Origin: Catellatospora sp. KI3
Lineage (GTDB): Bacteria > Actinomycetota > Actinomycetes > Mycobacteriales > Micromonosporaceae
NCBI RefSeq assembly: GCF_029948125.1
Contig: NZ_JASAMB010000040.1
Span: 1 to 35,070 of the forward strand
Reading direction: 5' to 3'
DNA length: 35,070 bases
Part shown: in pieces, positions 1 to 8,414 of the stretch
Numbering within the stretch: the stretch's first letter is position 1
Layout: every line of letters starts with the position of its first letter
Program-made: the position numbers and the translations under genes
The notes under the pieces: model-generated
The model's database searches: none
Seen by the model: only the letters and a program-made list of their open reading frames with translations
What the model was told of the DNA's origin: nothing

Positions 1-39
1 ATTGACCGATAGTCGCGATCTTGGCGACCACCGGGGTCC

Positions 40-104
40 TTGATCGCGATTGGCGGTCGAAGTGCCCGCCTGCGGCCCAGGTTATGACCGCTGACGACGA
101 TCAA
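40..104. repeat. Intergenic palindromic repeat, family B, copy 1
   Basis: This is a 65-base imperfect palindrome. The left arm reads TTGATCGCGA then GCGGTC (53-58). The right arm reads GACCGC (86-91) then GATCAA. A second element of identical length lies at 23401-23465, and its arms align without gaps. A further right half-arm lies at 113-144 and a degenerate one at 4-20, so the left edge of the window is a small cluster of these units. No coding potential is visible. Function is unknown; it could be a terminator-like RNA hairpin or a dispersed REP/MITE-like element. Confidence 0.6.
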
Positions 105-112
105 CGAGCGCG

Positions 113-144
113 CGGCCGAGATTCTGACCGCTGACAGCGATCAC
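113..144. repeat. Half-unit of family B repeat
   Basis: GGCCGAGATTCTGACCGCTG followed by ACAGCGATCACC repeats the right arm of copy 1 (73-105) in the same orientation, about 40 bases downstream, with roughly three quarters identity. It lacks its own left arm, so it is a partial or decayed unit. Confidence 0.5.
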
Positions 145-157
145 CGCGAGCCGCCAA

Positions 158-277
158 CCCCAGCCCAGCCCGCCCAGCCCGCGCCAGCCCGACCCGGCCA
201 GCGCGAGCCCAGCCCAGCGCGAGCCCAGCCCAGCCCAGCCCAGCCCAGCGCGAGCCCAGCCCAGCCCAGCGCGAGCC
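158..277. repeat. CCCAG/GCGAG pentanucleotide tract
   Basis: About 120 bases are built almost entirely from the pentamer CCCAG, interspersed with GCGAG-type variants, for example at 196-225 and 250-277. It lies downstream of yciO, which is read from the minus strand and ends at 307. The tract is open in several frames only because of its composition. No protein family is recognisable, so I treat it as a low-complexity microsatellite that may vary in length between strains. Confidence 0.75.
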
Positions 278-306
278 GCGACCGGGGCCCGGTCGTCGTG
301 GTCGGT

Positions 307-927
307 CTACTCGAACGGGGTCGGGTCGCCCGCGCCGTGGCGCAGGATCTCGGGTTCGTCGCCGGACAGGTCGACCACGGTGGTCGGGCCGGTGGTGCAG
401 TCGCCGGAGTCGAGCACCGCGTCGACCTGGTGGTCGAGCCGCTCCTTGATCTCCCAGCCCTGCGTCATCGGCTCCTCCTCGCCGGGCAGCAGCAGCGTGC
501 TGGAGACCAGCGGCTCGCCCAGCTCCGCCAGCAGCGCCTGGGCCACCGCATGATCCGGAATCCGTACGCCGATGGTCTGCTTCTTCGGGTGCTGCAGCCG
601 CTTGGGCACCTCGCGCGTGGCCGGGAGGATGAACGTGTAACTGCCCGGCGTGTTCGCCTTCAGCAGCCGGAACACCGAGTTGTCGATCTTGACGAACTGG
701 CCCAGCTGCGCGAACTCGGCGCAGACCAGGGTGAAGTGGTGCCGGTCGTCGAGGTGGCGGATCTCGCGGATGCGGTCCAGCCCCTCCTTGTTGCCCAGCT
801 GGCAACCGAACGCGAAGCACGAGTCGGTCGGGTACACGATGAGCCCGCCGCCGCGGACGAGATCGACCGCCTGCCTGATCGCGCGGGGCTGCGGGTTGTC
901 CGGGTGCACGTCGAAGTACTTCGCCAC
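307..927 (-). CDS. yciO: YciO family (Sua5/YciO/YrdC) protein
   Basis: The protein has 206 residues, the same length as Escherichia coli YciO as I recall it, and is clearly similar throughout: an N-terminal HPDNPQ motif, IVYPTDS (about 31-37), NTPGSYTFILPAT (about 92-104) and IGVRIPDH (about 118-125). The fold is the double-stranded-RNA-binding YrdC type. True TsaC/Sua5 enzymes make threonylcarbamoyl-AMP for the t6A modification of tRNA. YciO proteins are paralogues whose cellular role is less certain. The usual TSAN element of TsaC is replaced here by SSTL, supporting YciO rather than TsaC. The GTG start has no SD and sits six bases after TAGGCT, so the mRNA is probably leaderless. It appears monocistronic. 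Confidence 0.9.
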   Translation of the reverse strand: MAKYFDVHPDNPQPRAIRQAVDLVRGGGLIVYPTDSCFAFGCQLGNKEGLDRIREIRHLDDRHHFTLVCAEFAQLGQFVKIDNSVFRLLKANTPGSYTFILPATREVPKRLQHPKKQTIGVRIPDHAVAQALLAELGEPLVSSTLLLPGEEEPMTQGWEIKERLDHQVDAVLDSGDCTTGPTTVVDLSGDEPEILRHGAGDPTPFE

Positions 928-939
928 GCTGAGAGCCTA
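928..939 (-). promoter_or_regulatory. -10 box of leaderless yciO promoter
   Basis: On the minus strand TAGGCT (939-934) is followed by exactly six bases and then the GTG start at 927. No SD is present, so transcription probably starts on the G of the start codon. Confidence 0.6.
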
Positions 940-996
940 GACCTCACCGGGTCCGGCGCGGGCCAGGCGCCCGGCCGCGATCTGGTGCGAAGACCG

Positions 997-1035
997 CGGC
1001 CGGGCACCTGGCTGGTCAGACCGGCTGCCCGGCCG
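997..1035 (-). terminator. Hairpin at the 3' end of the MFS gene
   Basis: CGGCCGGGCA (997-1006) is the perfect reverse complement of TGCCCGGCCG (1026-1035). The loop contains the stop codon of the MFS gene read on the minus strand. There is no T-run, as is common for actinobacterial terminators. It may instead only stabilise the mRNA 3' end. Confidence 0.5.
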
Positions 1036-2794
1036 GGCGGGCCGCCGACGGCTCGGCGGGCACCGGGTGCGGGGTGAGCGGCTGGGCGCCGTACAGCTCG
1101 TCGGCCAGTTCGGTCTCCTGACTGGCCAGGTCATCGGGGGTACGCGCCCGGCGCGGCCCGATCAGGCTGACCGCCGCCCCGATCACGCCCATCGCGATGG
1201 CCAGCCAGAACACGATCACGAGCCCGTCGTGGAACGGACCGGCGATCAGGTCCGGGAAGAACTGCCGGTCGGTGAGGGTCGCGGCGTTGCTCGCGGGCAG
1301 GCTGCCCAGCAGATCGGGCCCGAGCAGCTCCTCGATCGGGTTGTAGCCGAGGAACGCCGCGAACAGGGTGCCGACCGGCGGCAGCTGCGCGATCGCGGCC
1401 GCCGAGGCGTCGGGCACCCCCTGGGCGGTCAGCCCGGCCCGCAGCGTGTCCGGCAGCGAGCTGGACAGGCCCGCGACCATCAGCGAGAAGAAGACGCCGA
1501 TGGACAGCACCATGCCCGCGTTCATGAAGGTGGCCCGCATGCCGGAGGCGACGCCGCGCAGGTGCGCGGGCACCGCCGACATCACCTGGGCGGTGTTCGG
1601 CGCGGAGAACAGGCCGCCGCCGAGGCCGTTGAGGAAGACCAGCGCGGCGAAGACGCCGTAGTGGAAATTGGTGGGGACGAGCAGCAGCCCGGCGAACGAC
1701 GCCGCCATCACCAGCAGGCCGCCCGCCGCGAAGATGCGCGCGCCGAAGCGGTCGGACAGCCAGCCCGACAGCGGCCCCGCCGCGAGGAAGCCGACGGTCA
1801 GCGGGAGCAGGTAGATGCCGGCCCACAGGGGCGTGGCCTCGTAGTCGTACCCGTGCAGCGGCAGCCAGATGCCCTGCAGCCAGATGATCAGCATGAACTG
1901 CAGGCCGCCCCGGGCGATCGCGCCGAGCAGGCTGGCGGCGTTGCCGCCCGCGAAGGCCGCGTTGCGGAACAGGTGCAGCGGGAACATCGGCTCGGCGATG
2001 CGCGACTCGATCACGCAGAACGCGGCCAGCAGCAGCACGCCGCCGACCAGCCCGGCGACGATCCACGGGTTGGTCCAGCCCATGCTGTGCCCGCCGTAGG
2101 GCTGGATGCCGTACGAGATGGCGGCCAGCAGCGCGGTCAGGCCCGCCGCGAAGGTGATGTTGCCCCACCAGTCGATCTTTCCGGGGCGCCGCACCCCGTT
2201 GTCGCGCAGCGACCGGTACGCCCACACCGTGCCCACCACCGCGATCGGCACGTTCACCCAGAACACCGAGCGCCAGTTCCACTCGGCCAGCACCCCGCCC
2301 AGGACCAGGCCGACGAACGAGCCCGCGATGCCCGCGACGATGTTGATGCCCAGCGCGGTGCCGCGCTGCCGGGCCGGGAAGGCGTCGGTGATGATCGCGG
2401 CGGAGTTGGCCATCAGCATCGAGCCGCCGATGGCCTGCACCACCCGCCAGCCGATCAGCCACATGGCGCCCGCCCCGCCGGTGAACGGGTCCAGCGCCAG
2501 GATCACCGAGGTCACGGCGAAGATGGCGAAGCCGAGGTTGTAGATGCGTACCCGGCCGAAGATGTCGCCCAGGCGGCCGAGGGTGACCACCAGCACTGCG
2601 GTGACCAGCATGTAGCCCATCAGCATCCACAGCAGGTAGCCGACGTTGCCGGGCTGAAGCGGGTTGAGCCCGATGCCGTTGAAGATCGCCGGTAGCGAGA
2701 TCAGCACGATCGAGGAGTTGATCGTGGCGAGCAGCATGCCGAGCGTGGTGTTGGACAGCGCGACCCACTTGTAGCGGTCTGCGGCGGTGCTCAT
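1016..2794 (-). CDS. MFS transporter, DHA2-type drug exporter
   Basis: This 592-residue integral membrane protein belongs to the DHA2 (EmrB/QacA) branch of the major facilitator superfamily, with about 14 hydrophobic segments. These proteins export drugs or metabolites using the proton gradient. Visible marks are the motif-A-like GRLGDIFGR in the loop after transmembrane segment 2, the motif-C-like stretch [20 protein letters not shown] in segment 5, and a long insert between segments 13 and 14 (about residues 455-525). The C-terminal tail is hydrophilic and proline-rich. The ATG at 2794 is preceded on the minus strand by an AGAGAG-type ribosome binding site. It lies 56 bases downstream of the MarR gene, in the same direction, so repression by that regulator and induction by its ligand is likely. 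The substrate cannot be deduced. Confidence 0.92.
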   Translation of the reverse strand: MSTAADRYKWVALSNTTLGMLLATINSSIVLISLPAIFNGIGLNPLQPGNVGYLLWMLMGYMLVTAVLVVTLGRLGDIFGRVRIYNLGFAIFAVTSVILALDPFTGGAGAMWLIGWRVVQAIGGSMLMANSAAIITDAFPARQRGTALGINIVAGIAGSFVGLVLGGVLAEWNWRSVFWVNVPIAVVGTVWAYRSLRDNGVRRPGKIDWWGNITFAAGLTALLAAISYGIQPYGGHSMGWTNPWIVAGLVGGVLLLAAFCVIESRIAEPMFPLHLFRNAAFAGGNAASLLGAIARGGLQFMLIIWLQGIWLPLHGYDYEATPLWAGIYLLPLTVGFLAAGPLSGWLSDRFGARIFAAGGLLVMAASFAGLLLVPTNFHYGVFAALVFLNGLGGGLFSAPNTAQVMSAVPAHLRGVASGMRATFMNAGMVLSIGVFFSLMVAGLSSSLPDTLRAGLTAQGVPDASAAAIAQLPPVGTLFAAFLGYNPIEELLGPDLLGSLPASNAATLTDRQFFPDLIAGPFHDGLVIVFWLAIAMGVIGAAVSLIGPRRARTPDDLASQETELADELYGAQPLTPHPVPAEPSAARPAGQPV

Positions 2795-2850
2795 GCGCGG
2801 TTCTCTCTTTCGAGGGGGTGCTGCGGCGGGCCCGGCCCGCCGGGGTCAGG

Positions 2851-3285
2851 TCACTGCGGGATCAGGTCCGCGAGGCGGTTGAGCACGGGCAGCGCGGCGT
2901 CGACGGCGCGCCGGTCGTCCTCGGACAGGGTGCCGAGGATCTCGTTGATGTGGTCGGCGCGGATGCGGCGGCGCCGCGCCATCAGCTCGCGTCCGGCCGG
3001 GGTGATCTCGACGAGCACCACCCGGCCGTCCTCCGGGTCGGCGGCGCGGGCGGCCAGGCCGTCGCGCTCCAGGCGCGAGACCAGCTGCGTCATCGCGGGC
3101 TGGGTCACGCCCTCCCTGGTCGCCAGCTCGGTCAGCCGGTGCGGGCCCTCGCGGTCCAGCCGCGCCAGGGTCGAGGCGGCGGTCAGGCTCAGGCCGGGCG
3201 GATTGAGCCGCCGCAGCGCCGTGAACAGCCGCTGCACGGTAGTCGCCAGATCAGCGTGCGCAGCAGAAACCCCACCGGAAGCCAC
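2851..3285 (-). CDS. MarR family transcriptional regulator
   Basis: This is a winged-helix DNA-binding protein of 144 residues from the GTG at 3285. An in-frame TTG at 3291 would add two residues. The HTH region reads LTELATREGVTQPAMTQLV. It is followed by the classic wing segment DPEDGRVVLVEITPAG. MarR dimers usually repress themselves and a neighbouring efflux gene until a small ligand binds. The next gene, 56 bases downstream on the same strand, is an MFS exporter, matching that pattern. I prefer the GTG start because TATAAC lies exactly six bases upstream and no SD exists, implying a leaderless mRNA. The promoter region is AT-rich with inverted AAGTT/AACTT half-sites, a likely self-operator. 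Confidence 0.92.
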   Translation of the reverse strand: MASGGVSAAHADLATTVQRLFTALRRLNPPGLSLTAASTLARLDREGPHRLTELATREGVTQPAMTQLVSRLERDGLAARAADPEDGRVVLVEITPAGRELMARRRRIRADHINEILGTLSEDDRRAVDAALPVLNRLADLIPQ

Positions 3286-3320
3286 ACCCAAGTTATATCA
3301 CGAACTTATAGAAGTTACTT
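3286..3320 (-). promoter_or_regulatory. Leaderless marR promoter with probable MarR operator
   Basis: On the minus strand TATAAC (3297-3292) lies six bases before GTG at 3285. Overlapping it on the plus strand are AAGTT (3290-3294), AACTT (3303-3307) and the palindrome AAGTTACTT (3312-3320), forming inverted pairs. The stretch is strikingly AT-rich for this genome. Binding here would block the promoter of the marR-MFS operon. Confidence 0.6.
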
Positions 3321-3340
3321 ATGCATCGTCGAGCCCGGGT

Positions 3341-3414
3341 GATGCGATGGGGCACTTTCGGGGAAAGTGCTGGTATCCCAGCGTGGATTCGCGCAGTTTT
3401 CCCGAAACCGCATC
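3341..3414. repeat. Hairpin repeat, family A, copy 1
   Basis: The outer stem is GATGCG (3341-3346) with CGCATC (3409-3414). The middle stem pairs TTTCGGGGAAA (3356-3366) with TTTTCCCGAAA (3397-3407). A small inner hairpin is GCTGG with CCAGC (3370-3383). The right end overlaps the stop codon of the minus-strand ABM gene, so it may terminate that transcript. It aligns without gaps to 8415-8478, and the inner stem differs by compensatory changes. Confidence 0.65.
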
Positions 3415-3718
3415 AGTCCAGGTGGAGTTTGGCGGTGAGGATGTCCACCGGCGTGATCATGGGCGGCTCGGTGAACAGCTCCTCCGCGCGGGCGAGCAGG
3501 CCGTCGCGGACCTTCCCGTGGAAGTGGATGTCGCGGCCCTCCTCGTCGTCGAAGGTGTCGTAGATGAAGAAGCTGGTCGGGCCGGTGCGGTTGGCGAACC
3601 AGGTGACGGTGCGCGGCTCGGCCTCCACCAGTGCCAGGGCGTCGCGCAGGAACCGCGCCACCTCCTCGGCCTTCTCCGGCTTGGCCTCCATGCGGACGTA
3701 GAACCCGTACTTGACCAT
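3413..3718 (-). CDS. ABM-domain (antibiotic biosynthesis monooxygenase-like) protein
   Basis: This small protein of 101 residues has a dimeric alpha/beta-barrel (ferredoxin-like) pattern. It begins MVKYGFYVRMEAKPEKAEEV and contains the typical core PRTVTWFANRTGPTSFFIYD and the segment DEEGRDIHFHGKV. Members include quinol monooxygenases such as YgiN and polyketide-tailoring oxygenases, but many have no known reaction, so the substrate is open. The ATG at 3718 is chosen because GGAGGTG lies eight bases upstream. An earlier in-frame start at 3748 would add ten residues with no ribosome binding site. It is divergent from the MFS exporter at 3890, which may share its regulation. Confidence 0.85.
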   Translation of the reverse strand: MVKYGFYVRMEAKPEKAEEVARFLRDALALVEAEPRTVTWFANRTGPTSFFIYDTFDDEEGRDIHFHGKVRDGLLARAEELFTEPPMITPVDILTAKLHLD

Positions 3719-3802
3719 GTGACCCACCTCCGCTGCCCACCGTCCCACGGACCAGCCGCGCGGGTACGCCGAACGGCCCAGGCGACCGCGCCGCCGAAAG
3801 TC

Positions 3803-3884
3803 AGGACATATGTACTAGTCACAGGCGGGGTCGGGACCGTCCGATCGCCGTATGCTGCACCGGTTCGGCCACACCCCGAAGGAG
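3803..3884 (+). promoter_or_regulatory. Promoter region of the second MFS gene
   Basis: An AT-rich island in the divergent gap holds the palindrome ACATATGT (3806-3813) next to ACTAGT (3814-3819), a possible operator. A -10-like TATGCT lies at 3851-3856 and a good ribosome binding site GAAGGAG at 3878-3884, five bases from the ATG. No regulator gene is adjacent, so which protein would bind is unknown. Confidence 0.35.
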
Positions 3885-3889
3885 TCGGC

Positions 3890-5563
3890 ATGGCCACTGA
3901 AACCACCAACGGCGGCGGCACGAACGCGGCCGGCGGACCCCCACCTCCCCCGGTCCTCAAGCACAGCCCCTGGATGGTGCTGTTCACGCTGTGCCTGGGC
4001 TTTTTCATGATCCTTCTGGATACGACGATCGTGAACATCGCGATCCCCGACATCATCGACAACCTCGGCGCGTCGCTGGACCAGATCCTCTGGATCCTGA
4101 GTTCGTACATCCTGGTCTACGCGGTCCTGCTGATCACGGCCGGACGCCTCGGCGACCTGTTCGGACCGAAGCGGATGTTCATGCTCGGCCTGGTCGTCTT
4201 CACCCTCGCCTCGGCGGCGTGCGCCTTCGCGCAGGACCCGACCCAGCTGATCGTCTTCCGCGTGGTCCAGGGCCTCGGCGGCGCGCTGCTCACCCCGCAG
4301 ACCCTGTCGGTGATCACCACGATCTTCCCCGCCGACAAGCGCGGCGCCGCGTTCGGCATCTGGGGCGCGGTCGCCGGTGTCGCCACCGTCGCCGGCCCGA
4401 CCCTGGGCGGCTGGCTGGTCACCGACTACGGCTGGCGCTGGATCTTCCTGGTGAACCTGCCGGTGGGCGTGCTGGCGCTGGTGCTGGCCTGGATCGTGAT
4501 GCCGGAGCTGCGCCTGAACCGGCGCCACCAGCTCGACGTGCTCGGCACGGTGCTGGTCACCATCGGTCTGTTCCTGCTCTGCTACGGCCTCATCGAAGGG
4601 CAGCCGCACAACTGGGGCGAGGTGTGGGGGCCGGTCACGATCCCGCAGATCCTCGTCGCCGCCGCCGTGGTGCTCGCGCTGTTCATGTTCCAGCAGTACA
4701 AGCAGCGCGACGGCGAGCCGCTGATCCCGTTCAGCATCTTCGCCGACCGCAACTTCTCCATCATGAACTGGGTCGTCGCCGCCATCTCGTTCGGCATGCT
4801 CGGCCTGTTCTTCCCGCTGGTCATCTACCTGCAGAACGTGCTCGACCTGAGCGCCTTCCAGGCGGGTCTGACCACCGCGCCGATGTCGCTGGTGTCGATG
4901 TTCGTGGCCCCGGTCGCCGGACGGCTGGCCGACCGGATCGGCGGCAAGTTCATCCTGTTCGGCGGCCTCGCCCTGTGGGTCGGCGGCCTCGCCATGGTCG
5001 TCGCCTCGGCGCAGCTCGACTCCAGCCGGGCGGACCTCCTTCCCGGCCTGCTCATCGCGGGTGTCGGCCTCGGCGGCACGTTCGCGCCGCTGCAGACCAT
5101 CGCGATGCGCAACATCGCCCCGCAGGTCGCCGGTGCGGCCTCCGGCTTCATCAACACCACCCGCCAGCTCGGCGCGGTCATCGGTTCGGCCGCCGTCGGC
5201 GCGCTGCTGCAGAGCCGCCTGTCCGACCTGGTCATCGAGAAGGCCACGGCCAACGCGGGCGCGCTGCCGGAGGCGTTCCGGGCGCCGTTCGTGGCCAAGT
5301 TCAGCGAGATGGCCTCGCGCGGCCTGGAGCTGGGTGGCGGTGGCGCGGCGCTGCCCACGGGCACCCCGCCCGAGGTAGCGGCACTGGCGACGAGGACGTT
5401 CCACGAGGCGTTCGTCCCCGCCATGAAGTCGACGATGCTGCTGCCGCTGATCGTGCTCACGGTCGCCACGCTGTCGGTGCTGCTGGTGAAGCGGCGCCGG
5501 CAGGCCGCCTCGGTGCCGGGCCAGGCCCAGCCCGCGGACGCGCCGGCCATCGTCGAGGTCTGA
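3890..5563 (+). CDS. MFS transporter, DHA2 (EmrB/QacA) family
   Basis: This 557-residue 14-segment exporter starts at the ATG after GAAGGAG. A cytoplasmic tail with five prolines in a row (about residues 17-21) precedes the first membrane segment. Family marks are LDTTIVNIAIPDI in segment 1, motif-A-like GRLGDLFGPKRMF (about residues 85-97) and the motif-C-like GPTLGGWLVTDYGWRWIFLV. A second GRLADRIGGK follows the central loop. DHA2 proteins expel drugs, dyes or pathway products by proton antiport. It faces away from the ABM protein gene across about 170 bases and ends at a strong bidirectional hairpin. It resembles the other MFS gene at 1016 only at family level, so the two are not a recent duplication. 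The substrate is unknown. Confidence 0.93.
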   Translation: MATETTNGGGTNAAGGPPPPPVLKHSPWMVLFTLCLGFFMILLDTTIVNIAIPDIIDNLGASLDQILWILSSYILVYAVLLITAGRLGDLFGPKRMFMLGLVVFTLASAACAFAQDPTQLIVFRVVQGLGGALLTPQTLSVITTIFPADKRGAAFGIWGAVAGVATVAGPTLGGWLVTDYGWRWIFLVNLPVGVLALVLAWIVMPELRLNRRHQLDVLGTVLVTIGLFLLCYGLIEGQPHNWGEVWGPVTIPQILVAAAVVLALFMFQQYKQRDGEPLIPFSIFADRNFSIMNWVVAAISFGMLGLFFPLVIYLQNVLDLSAFQAGLTTAPMSLVSMFVAPVAGRLADRIGGKFILFGGLALWVGGLAMVVASAQLDSSRADLLPGLLIAGVGLGGTFAPLQTIAMRNIAPQVAGAASGFINTTRQLGAVIGSAAVGALLQSRLSDLVIEKATANAGALPEAFRAPFVAKFSEMASRGLELGGGGAALPTGTPPEVAALATRTFHEAFVPAMKSTMLLPLIVLTVATLSVLLVKRRRQAASVPGQAQPADAPAIVEV

Positions 5564-5571
5564 CCAGCACT

Positions 5572-5608
5572 GACGGCCGCCGTACCGGACCCCGGTGCGG
5601 CGGCCGTC
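5572..5608. terminator. Bidirectional terminator hairpin
   Basis: Seventeen-base arms GACGGCCGCCGTACCGG (5572-5588) and CCGGTGCGGCGGCCGTC (5592-5608) pair with one G-T wobble around a three-base loop. It sits exactly between two convergent genes. Confidence 0.85.
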
Positions 5609-5614
5609 GCCAGG

Positions 5615-7075
5615 TCAGGCAGCCGCGGGTGACATGTCCGGGCGGTAGACGGCCCAGCCGCCGGTGCCCGCGCGCTTGGCCTCGTACATGGCCAGGTCGG
5701 CTCGACTGACCAGCTCCTCGGGCTCCACCGGGTCGACCCCGCCCAGCGCGATGCCGATGCTGACCGCGACCCGCAGCCGCCGCCGCGCCACCGGGACCGG
5801 CTTGCCCATGGCCGCGATGATCCGGCTGGCCACCACGGTCGCCTCGGCCAGGCCGTCGACCTGGTGCAGCAGCACCGCGAACTCGTCGCCGCCGAACCTG
5901 GAGGCGGTGTCGCCGGTACGCAGCTGCCCGGCGATCCGGTCGGCGGCCACCGTCAGCAGCTGGTCGCCCGCGGCGTGCCCCAGCGTGTCGTTGATCTCCT
6001 TGAACCGGTCCAGGTCCAGGAACAGCACCGCCAGCAGCGCCTGGTCGGCGGCCATGCGCAGGGTCAGCTGCTCCATGAACAGGCGGCGGCTGGCCAGTCC
6101 GGTCAGCGGGTCGAGATGGGCCTGCTGCATGCGTACGACCATGTTGGCGTCGGTCAGCGCCAGGCTGACGTTGTCGGCGAACGCCCCCAGGGTCTGCTCG
6201 TCGGCCGGGCTGTACGCCCGGTTCGGATCGCACGAGGCGACCAGCAGCGCCCCGGTGACCGTGCCGCTGTCGTGCACGGGCGCGGCCAGCGACGCGTAGA
6301 CGGGCCCCAGGCCGAGGCGGCCCAGCGCCGGATCGGGCTCGGCCACGCCGTGGCGGACCACCACCTGATCGGCGCTGATGGCCGCGCCGCCGCTGCCCGC
6401 CCCGTCCAGCGGCACCGGCAGCTGCTCGGCCAGGTCGATCGGCGTCCCGGCGGCCGACACCGGCCTGGTCAGCCCCGGGTCGGCCTCGTCGCGCAGCCAC
6501 AGCAGCCCGACCTCGTCGCCGAGCAGGTCGCTGGCGGCGGCGGTCACCTGGTCGAGGATGCGCTGCAACTCATCGCGGCGCGAGATGGCCCGCTGGATCG
6601 CGAACAGGTGCGTGAGCAGCCGCTGCTGCTCCTCCAGCGACTCGCGGATGGAGTGCTCGGCGGCGAGCGTACGCAGCATGGTGAGGGTCAGTTCGAGCAC
6701 CCGGGCCATGCCCCGGACCAGGTTGCGCTCCTCGATGGCGAACCCGTCGCCCCAGCGAGCCAGCACCAGCTGCCCGGGGCGGCTGCCCGCCCACGAGGCC
6801 GACAGGGCCGGGCAGCGCCCCAGCCCGGGTACGTCGAGATCGGACCGCTGCCGGGCGCCGACCGCGACGATGTCCTCATGCGGCACGGCGTCCGGCGGGA
6901 ACCCGATCGACGCGGCCACCTTGCCGTCGAACACCACGGCGGCCACCTCGGCCTCCAGCGCCTGCGCGGACCGCTCCACGCCGTGCTGCACCGCGGTCGG
7001 CTCGTCCGGCGAGGACGACACCACCGCCAGCAGCTCCACGAGCTGCTGGATGTAGAGCGACTCCGCCAGCGGCAT
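5615..7075 (-). CDS. GAF-GGDEF diguanylate cyclase
   Basis: The protein has 486 residues. Residues about 1-150 form a divergent sensor-like segment, and about 165-315 a GAF-type domain. A short linker MQQAHLDPLTGLASRR leads into the GGDEF domain. The active-site signature is GGDEF at 395-399, intact. RTGD at 386-389 lies five residues before it, matching the RxxD inhibitory I-site, so product inhibition by c-di-GMP is expected. It should condense two GTP into c-di-GMP. No transmembrane segment is seen, so it is cytoplasmic. Its ATG follows the FIST stop codon by one base, implying translational coupling and control of the cyclase by the FIST protein. What the GAF domain binds is unknown. Confidence 0.93.
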   Translation of the reverse strand: MPLAESLYIQQLVELLAVVSSSPDEPTAVQHGVERSAQALEAEVAAVVFDGKVAASIGFPPDAVPHEDIVAVGARQRSDLDVPGLGRCPALSASWAGSRPGQLVLARWGDGFAIEERNLVRGMARVLELTLTMLRTLAAEHSIRESLEEQQRLLTHLFAIQRAISRRDELQRILDQVTAAASDLLGDEVGLLWLRDEADPGLTRPVSAAGTPIDLAEQLPVPLDGAGSGGAAISADQVVVRHGVAEPDPALGRLGLGPVYASLAAPVHDSGTVTGALLVASCDPNRAYSPADEQTLGAFADNVSLALTDANMVVRMQQAHLDPLTGLASRRLFMEQLTLRMAADQALLAVLFLDLDRFKEINDTLGHAAGDQLLTVAADRIAGQLRTGDTASRFGGDEFAVLLHQVDGLAEATVVASRIIAAMGKPVPVARRRLRVAVSIGIALGGVDPVEPEELVSRADLAMYEAKRAGTGGWAVYRPDMSPAAA

Positions 7076-7076
7076 G

Positions 7077-8261
7077 TCAGCTCAGGGCCAGCACGACGAG
7101 CGTCTGGTTGTGGAACCCGTCGATCCCGTGGTTGCGGGCGATCTCGCCGTAGGTGTAGAAGCCCGCATACGGCAGCGAGCCGGCCCACTTCTGCAGGCGC
7201 TCGCCCTCGCGCTGGATGCCCTCGTCGCCCAGCGCCGCGCGCAGGGCCGCACAGCTGAGGGTGAGCATGCCGATCGGCTCCCGGCCGTCCAGCCGGTCCA
7301 GCGCGTCGCGGCAGGCCGCGTCGGTCGCCTCCAGGATGGACTGCTCGTCGCCGGTCATCACCCAGGTCAGGCCGCCGGGGTCGATCGCGCCCCCGCCGCC
7401 GATCGACCGGCCTTCGAGGTCGACCTCGGTGGACAGGTTGCGCGCCTCGACGCCGCTGCGCCGCTGCACGCCCAGCGGCCGGGGCAGCGCGAACGCGGTG
7501 AACGCGGCGGCGTCGGTGTACACCTCCGGCGGTGCGCCCAGGCGCTCCAGGTACACGTCGAGGGCGGGCCGGTCGTCGAGGCTGAGCACCCGGCCGTTCT
7601 CGGTGCGGGTGACCATCATCGGCTGGCCCACGGTCTGGTAGCCGTGCCGGACCCCGACGGCCAGCGGCGCCTCCGAGGCGATGGCCGCGCCCACCACGGC
7701 GTCGGTGAGCACCTGCCCGTTGTGGAACAGGTAGGCGCCGCTCATCCGCCAGCCGTCGGCGGCGGCCCCGCCGAACAGCGGCACGGCCGCCCCGAGCGCC
7801 CGGTAGCACCCGCGCACGATGCTCTCCTGGTCGCGGACCAGCCCGTCGGTCAGCAGCATGAGCACCTTGTGCGGCAGGTCGACGCGGCCGACGCAGTCGG
7901 CGACCTCGTACCCGGCGTCGCCCTGCCGCCCGGCCGCGCCGGTGGCGACGCTGGTCTCCACCTGCAGACCCGGCCCGCCCAGGGCCGCGACGGTGATGGT
8001 GCCGTCGGCCGGGCCGCCGGGGCCGATCTCGCCGTGCGTGGTGCAGCCGATCACGGTGACGCCGGGTGCCGCCTCGGCCAGTCCGGCCAGCACGGCCGCG
8101 GGCTCGTGGGTGATGGCCGCGAACACGATCAGCAGCTTGGTCTCGGCGCCGGTCTGGGCGACGGTGGCGGCGGCGACGGCGGCGGTCCGCGAGTCGGCCA
8201 GGACACTGCGCCCCACGCCCATCCAGCGCCGGGCGGGCTCGGCGGTCTCGGTCTCCTGCAC
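7077..8261 (-). CDS. FIST domain sensory protein
   Basis: This 394-residue soluble protein has FIST-N (about 30-225) and FIST-C (about 235-390) domains. Marks include VIGCTTHGEIGPGG in the N-terminal part, LFGGAAADGW in the middle and the C-terminal AGFYTYGEIARNHG typical of FIST-C. FIST proteins are ligand sensors found with signalling enzymes. Some members (NosP) bind haem and sense nitric oxide, while others are proposed to sense amino acids; I cannot tell which applies here. The GTG start is supported by GGGAGGTG upstream on the minus strand. It is the first gene of a two-gene operon with the diguanylate cyclase, which suggests it sets cyclase activity through direct contact. Confidence 0.93.
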   Translation of the reverse strand: MQETETAEPARRWMGVGRSVLADSRTAAVAAATVAQTGAETKLLIVFAAITHEPAAVLAGLAEAAPGVTVIGCTTHGEIGPGGPADGTITVAALGGPGLQVETSVATGAAGRQGDAGYEVADCVGRVDLPHKVLMLLTDGLVRDQESIVRGCYRALGAAVPLFGGAAADGWRMSGAYLFHNGQVLTDAVVGAAIASEAPLAVGVRHGYQTVGQPMMVTRTENGRVLSLDDRPALDVYLERLGAPPEVYTDAAAFTAFALPRPLGVQRRSGVEARNLSTEVDLEGRSIGGGGAIDPGGLTWVMTGDEQSILEATDAACRDALDRLDGREPIGMLTLSCAALRAALGDEGIQREGERLQKWAGSLPYAGFYTYGEIARNHGIDGFHNQTLVVLALS

Positions 8262-8375
8262 GGCGGCACCTCCCGGAATCGGCGAACACCCTGGTCCATG
8301 GCCTGGCCAGGGCGTAGATACTCCATAACCACGCTACTGCCTGGGCGTATTTCATAAAACGGAAATAACGTCACG
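8262..8375 (-). promoter_or_regulatory. Leader of the FIST-cyclase operon
   Basis: This AT-richer region upstream of the FIST gene contains two inverted repeats: CCCTGG/CCAGGG around 8289-8312 and ATTTC/GAAAT around 8350-8367. On the minus strand a TAGCGT (8336-8331) could be a -10 box, but no convincing -35 is seen. Either repeat could be an operator. Confidence 0.3.
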
Positions 8376-8414
8376 TTTCACAGCGACGTCTCAGGTGCGT
8401 CGGCGCCGTGGTGC

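Noticed and set aside
158-277. CRISPR-like or coding repeat
   Set aside because: The unit is only five bases with no spacers. Reading frames through it are a product of composition.
101-820. Long open frame over the left repeats and yciO
   Set aside because: It is a low-complexity shadow of yciO in another frame. The yciO frame has clear full-length family similarity.
1016-5563. Recent duplication of the two MFS genes
   Set aside because: They share only family-level motifs, differ in tails and loop lengths, and face opposite directions.
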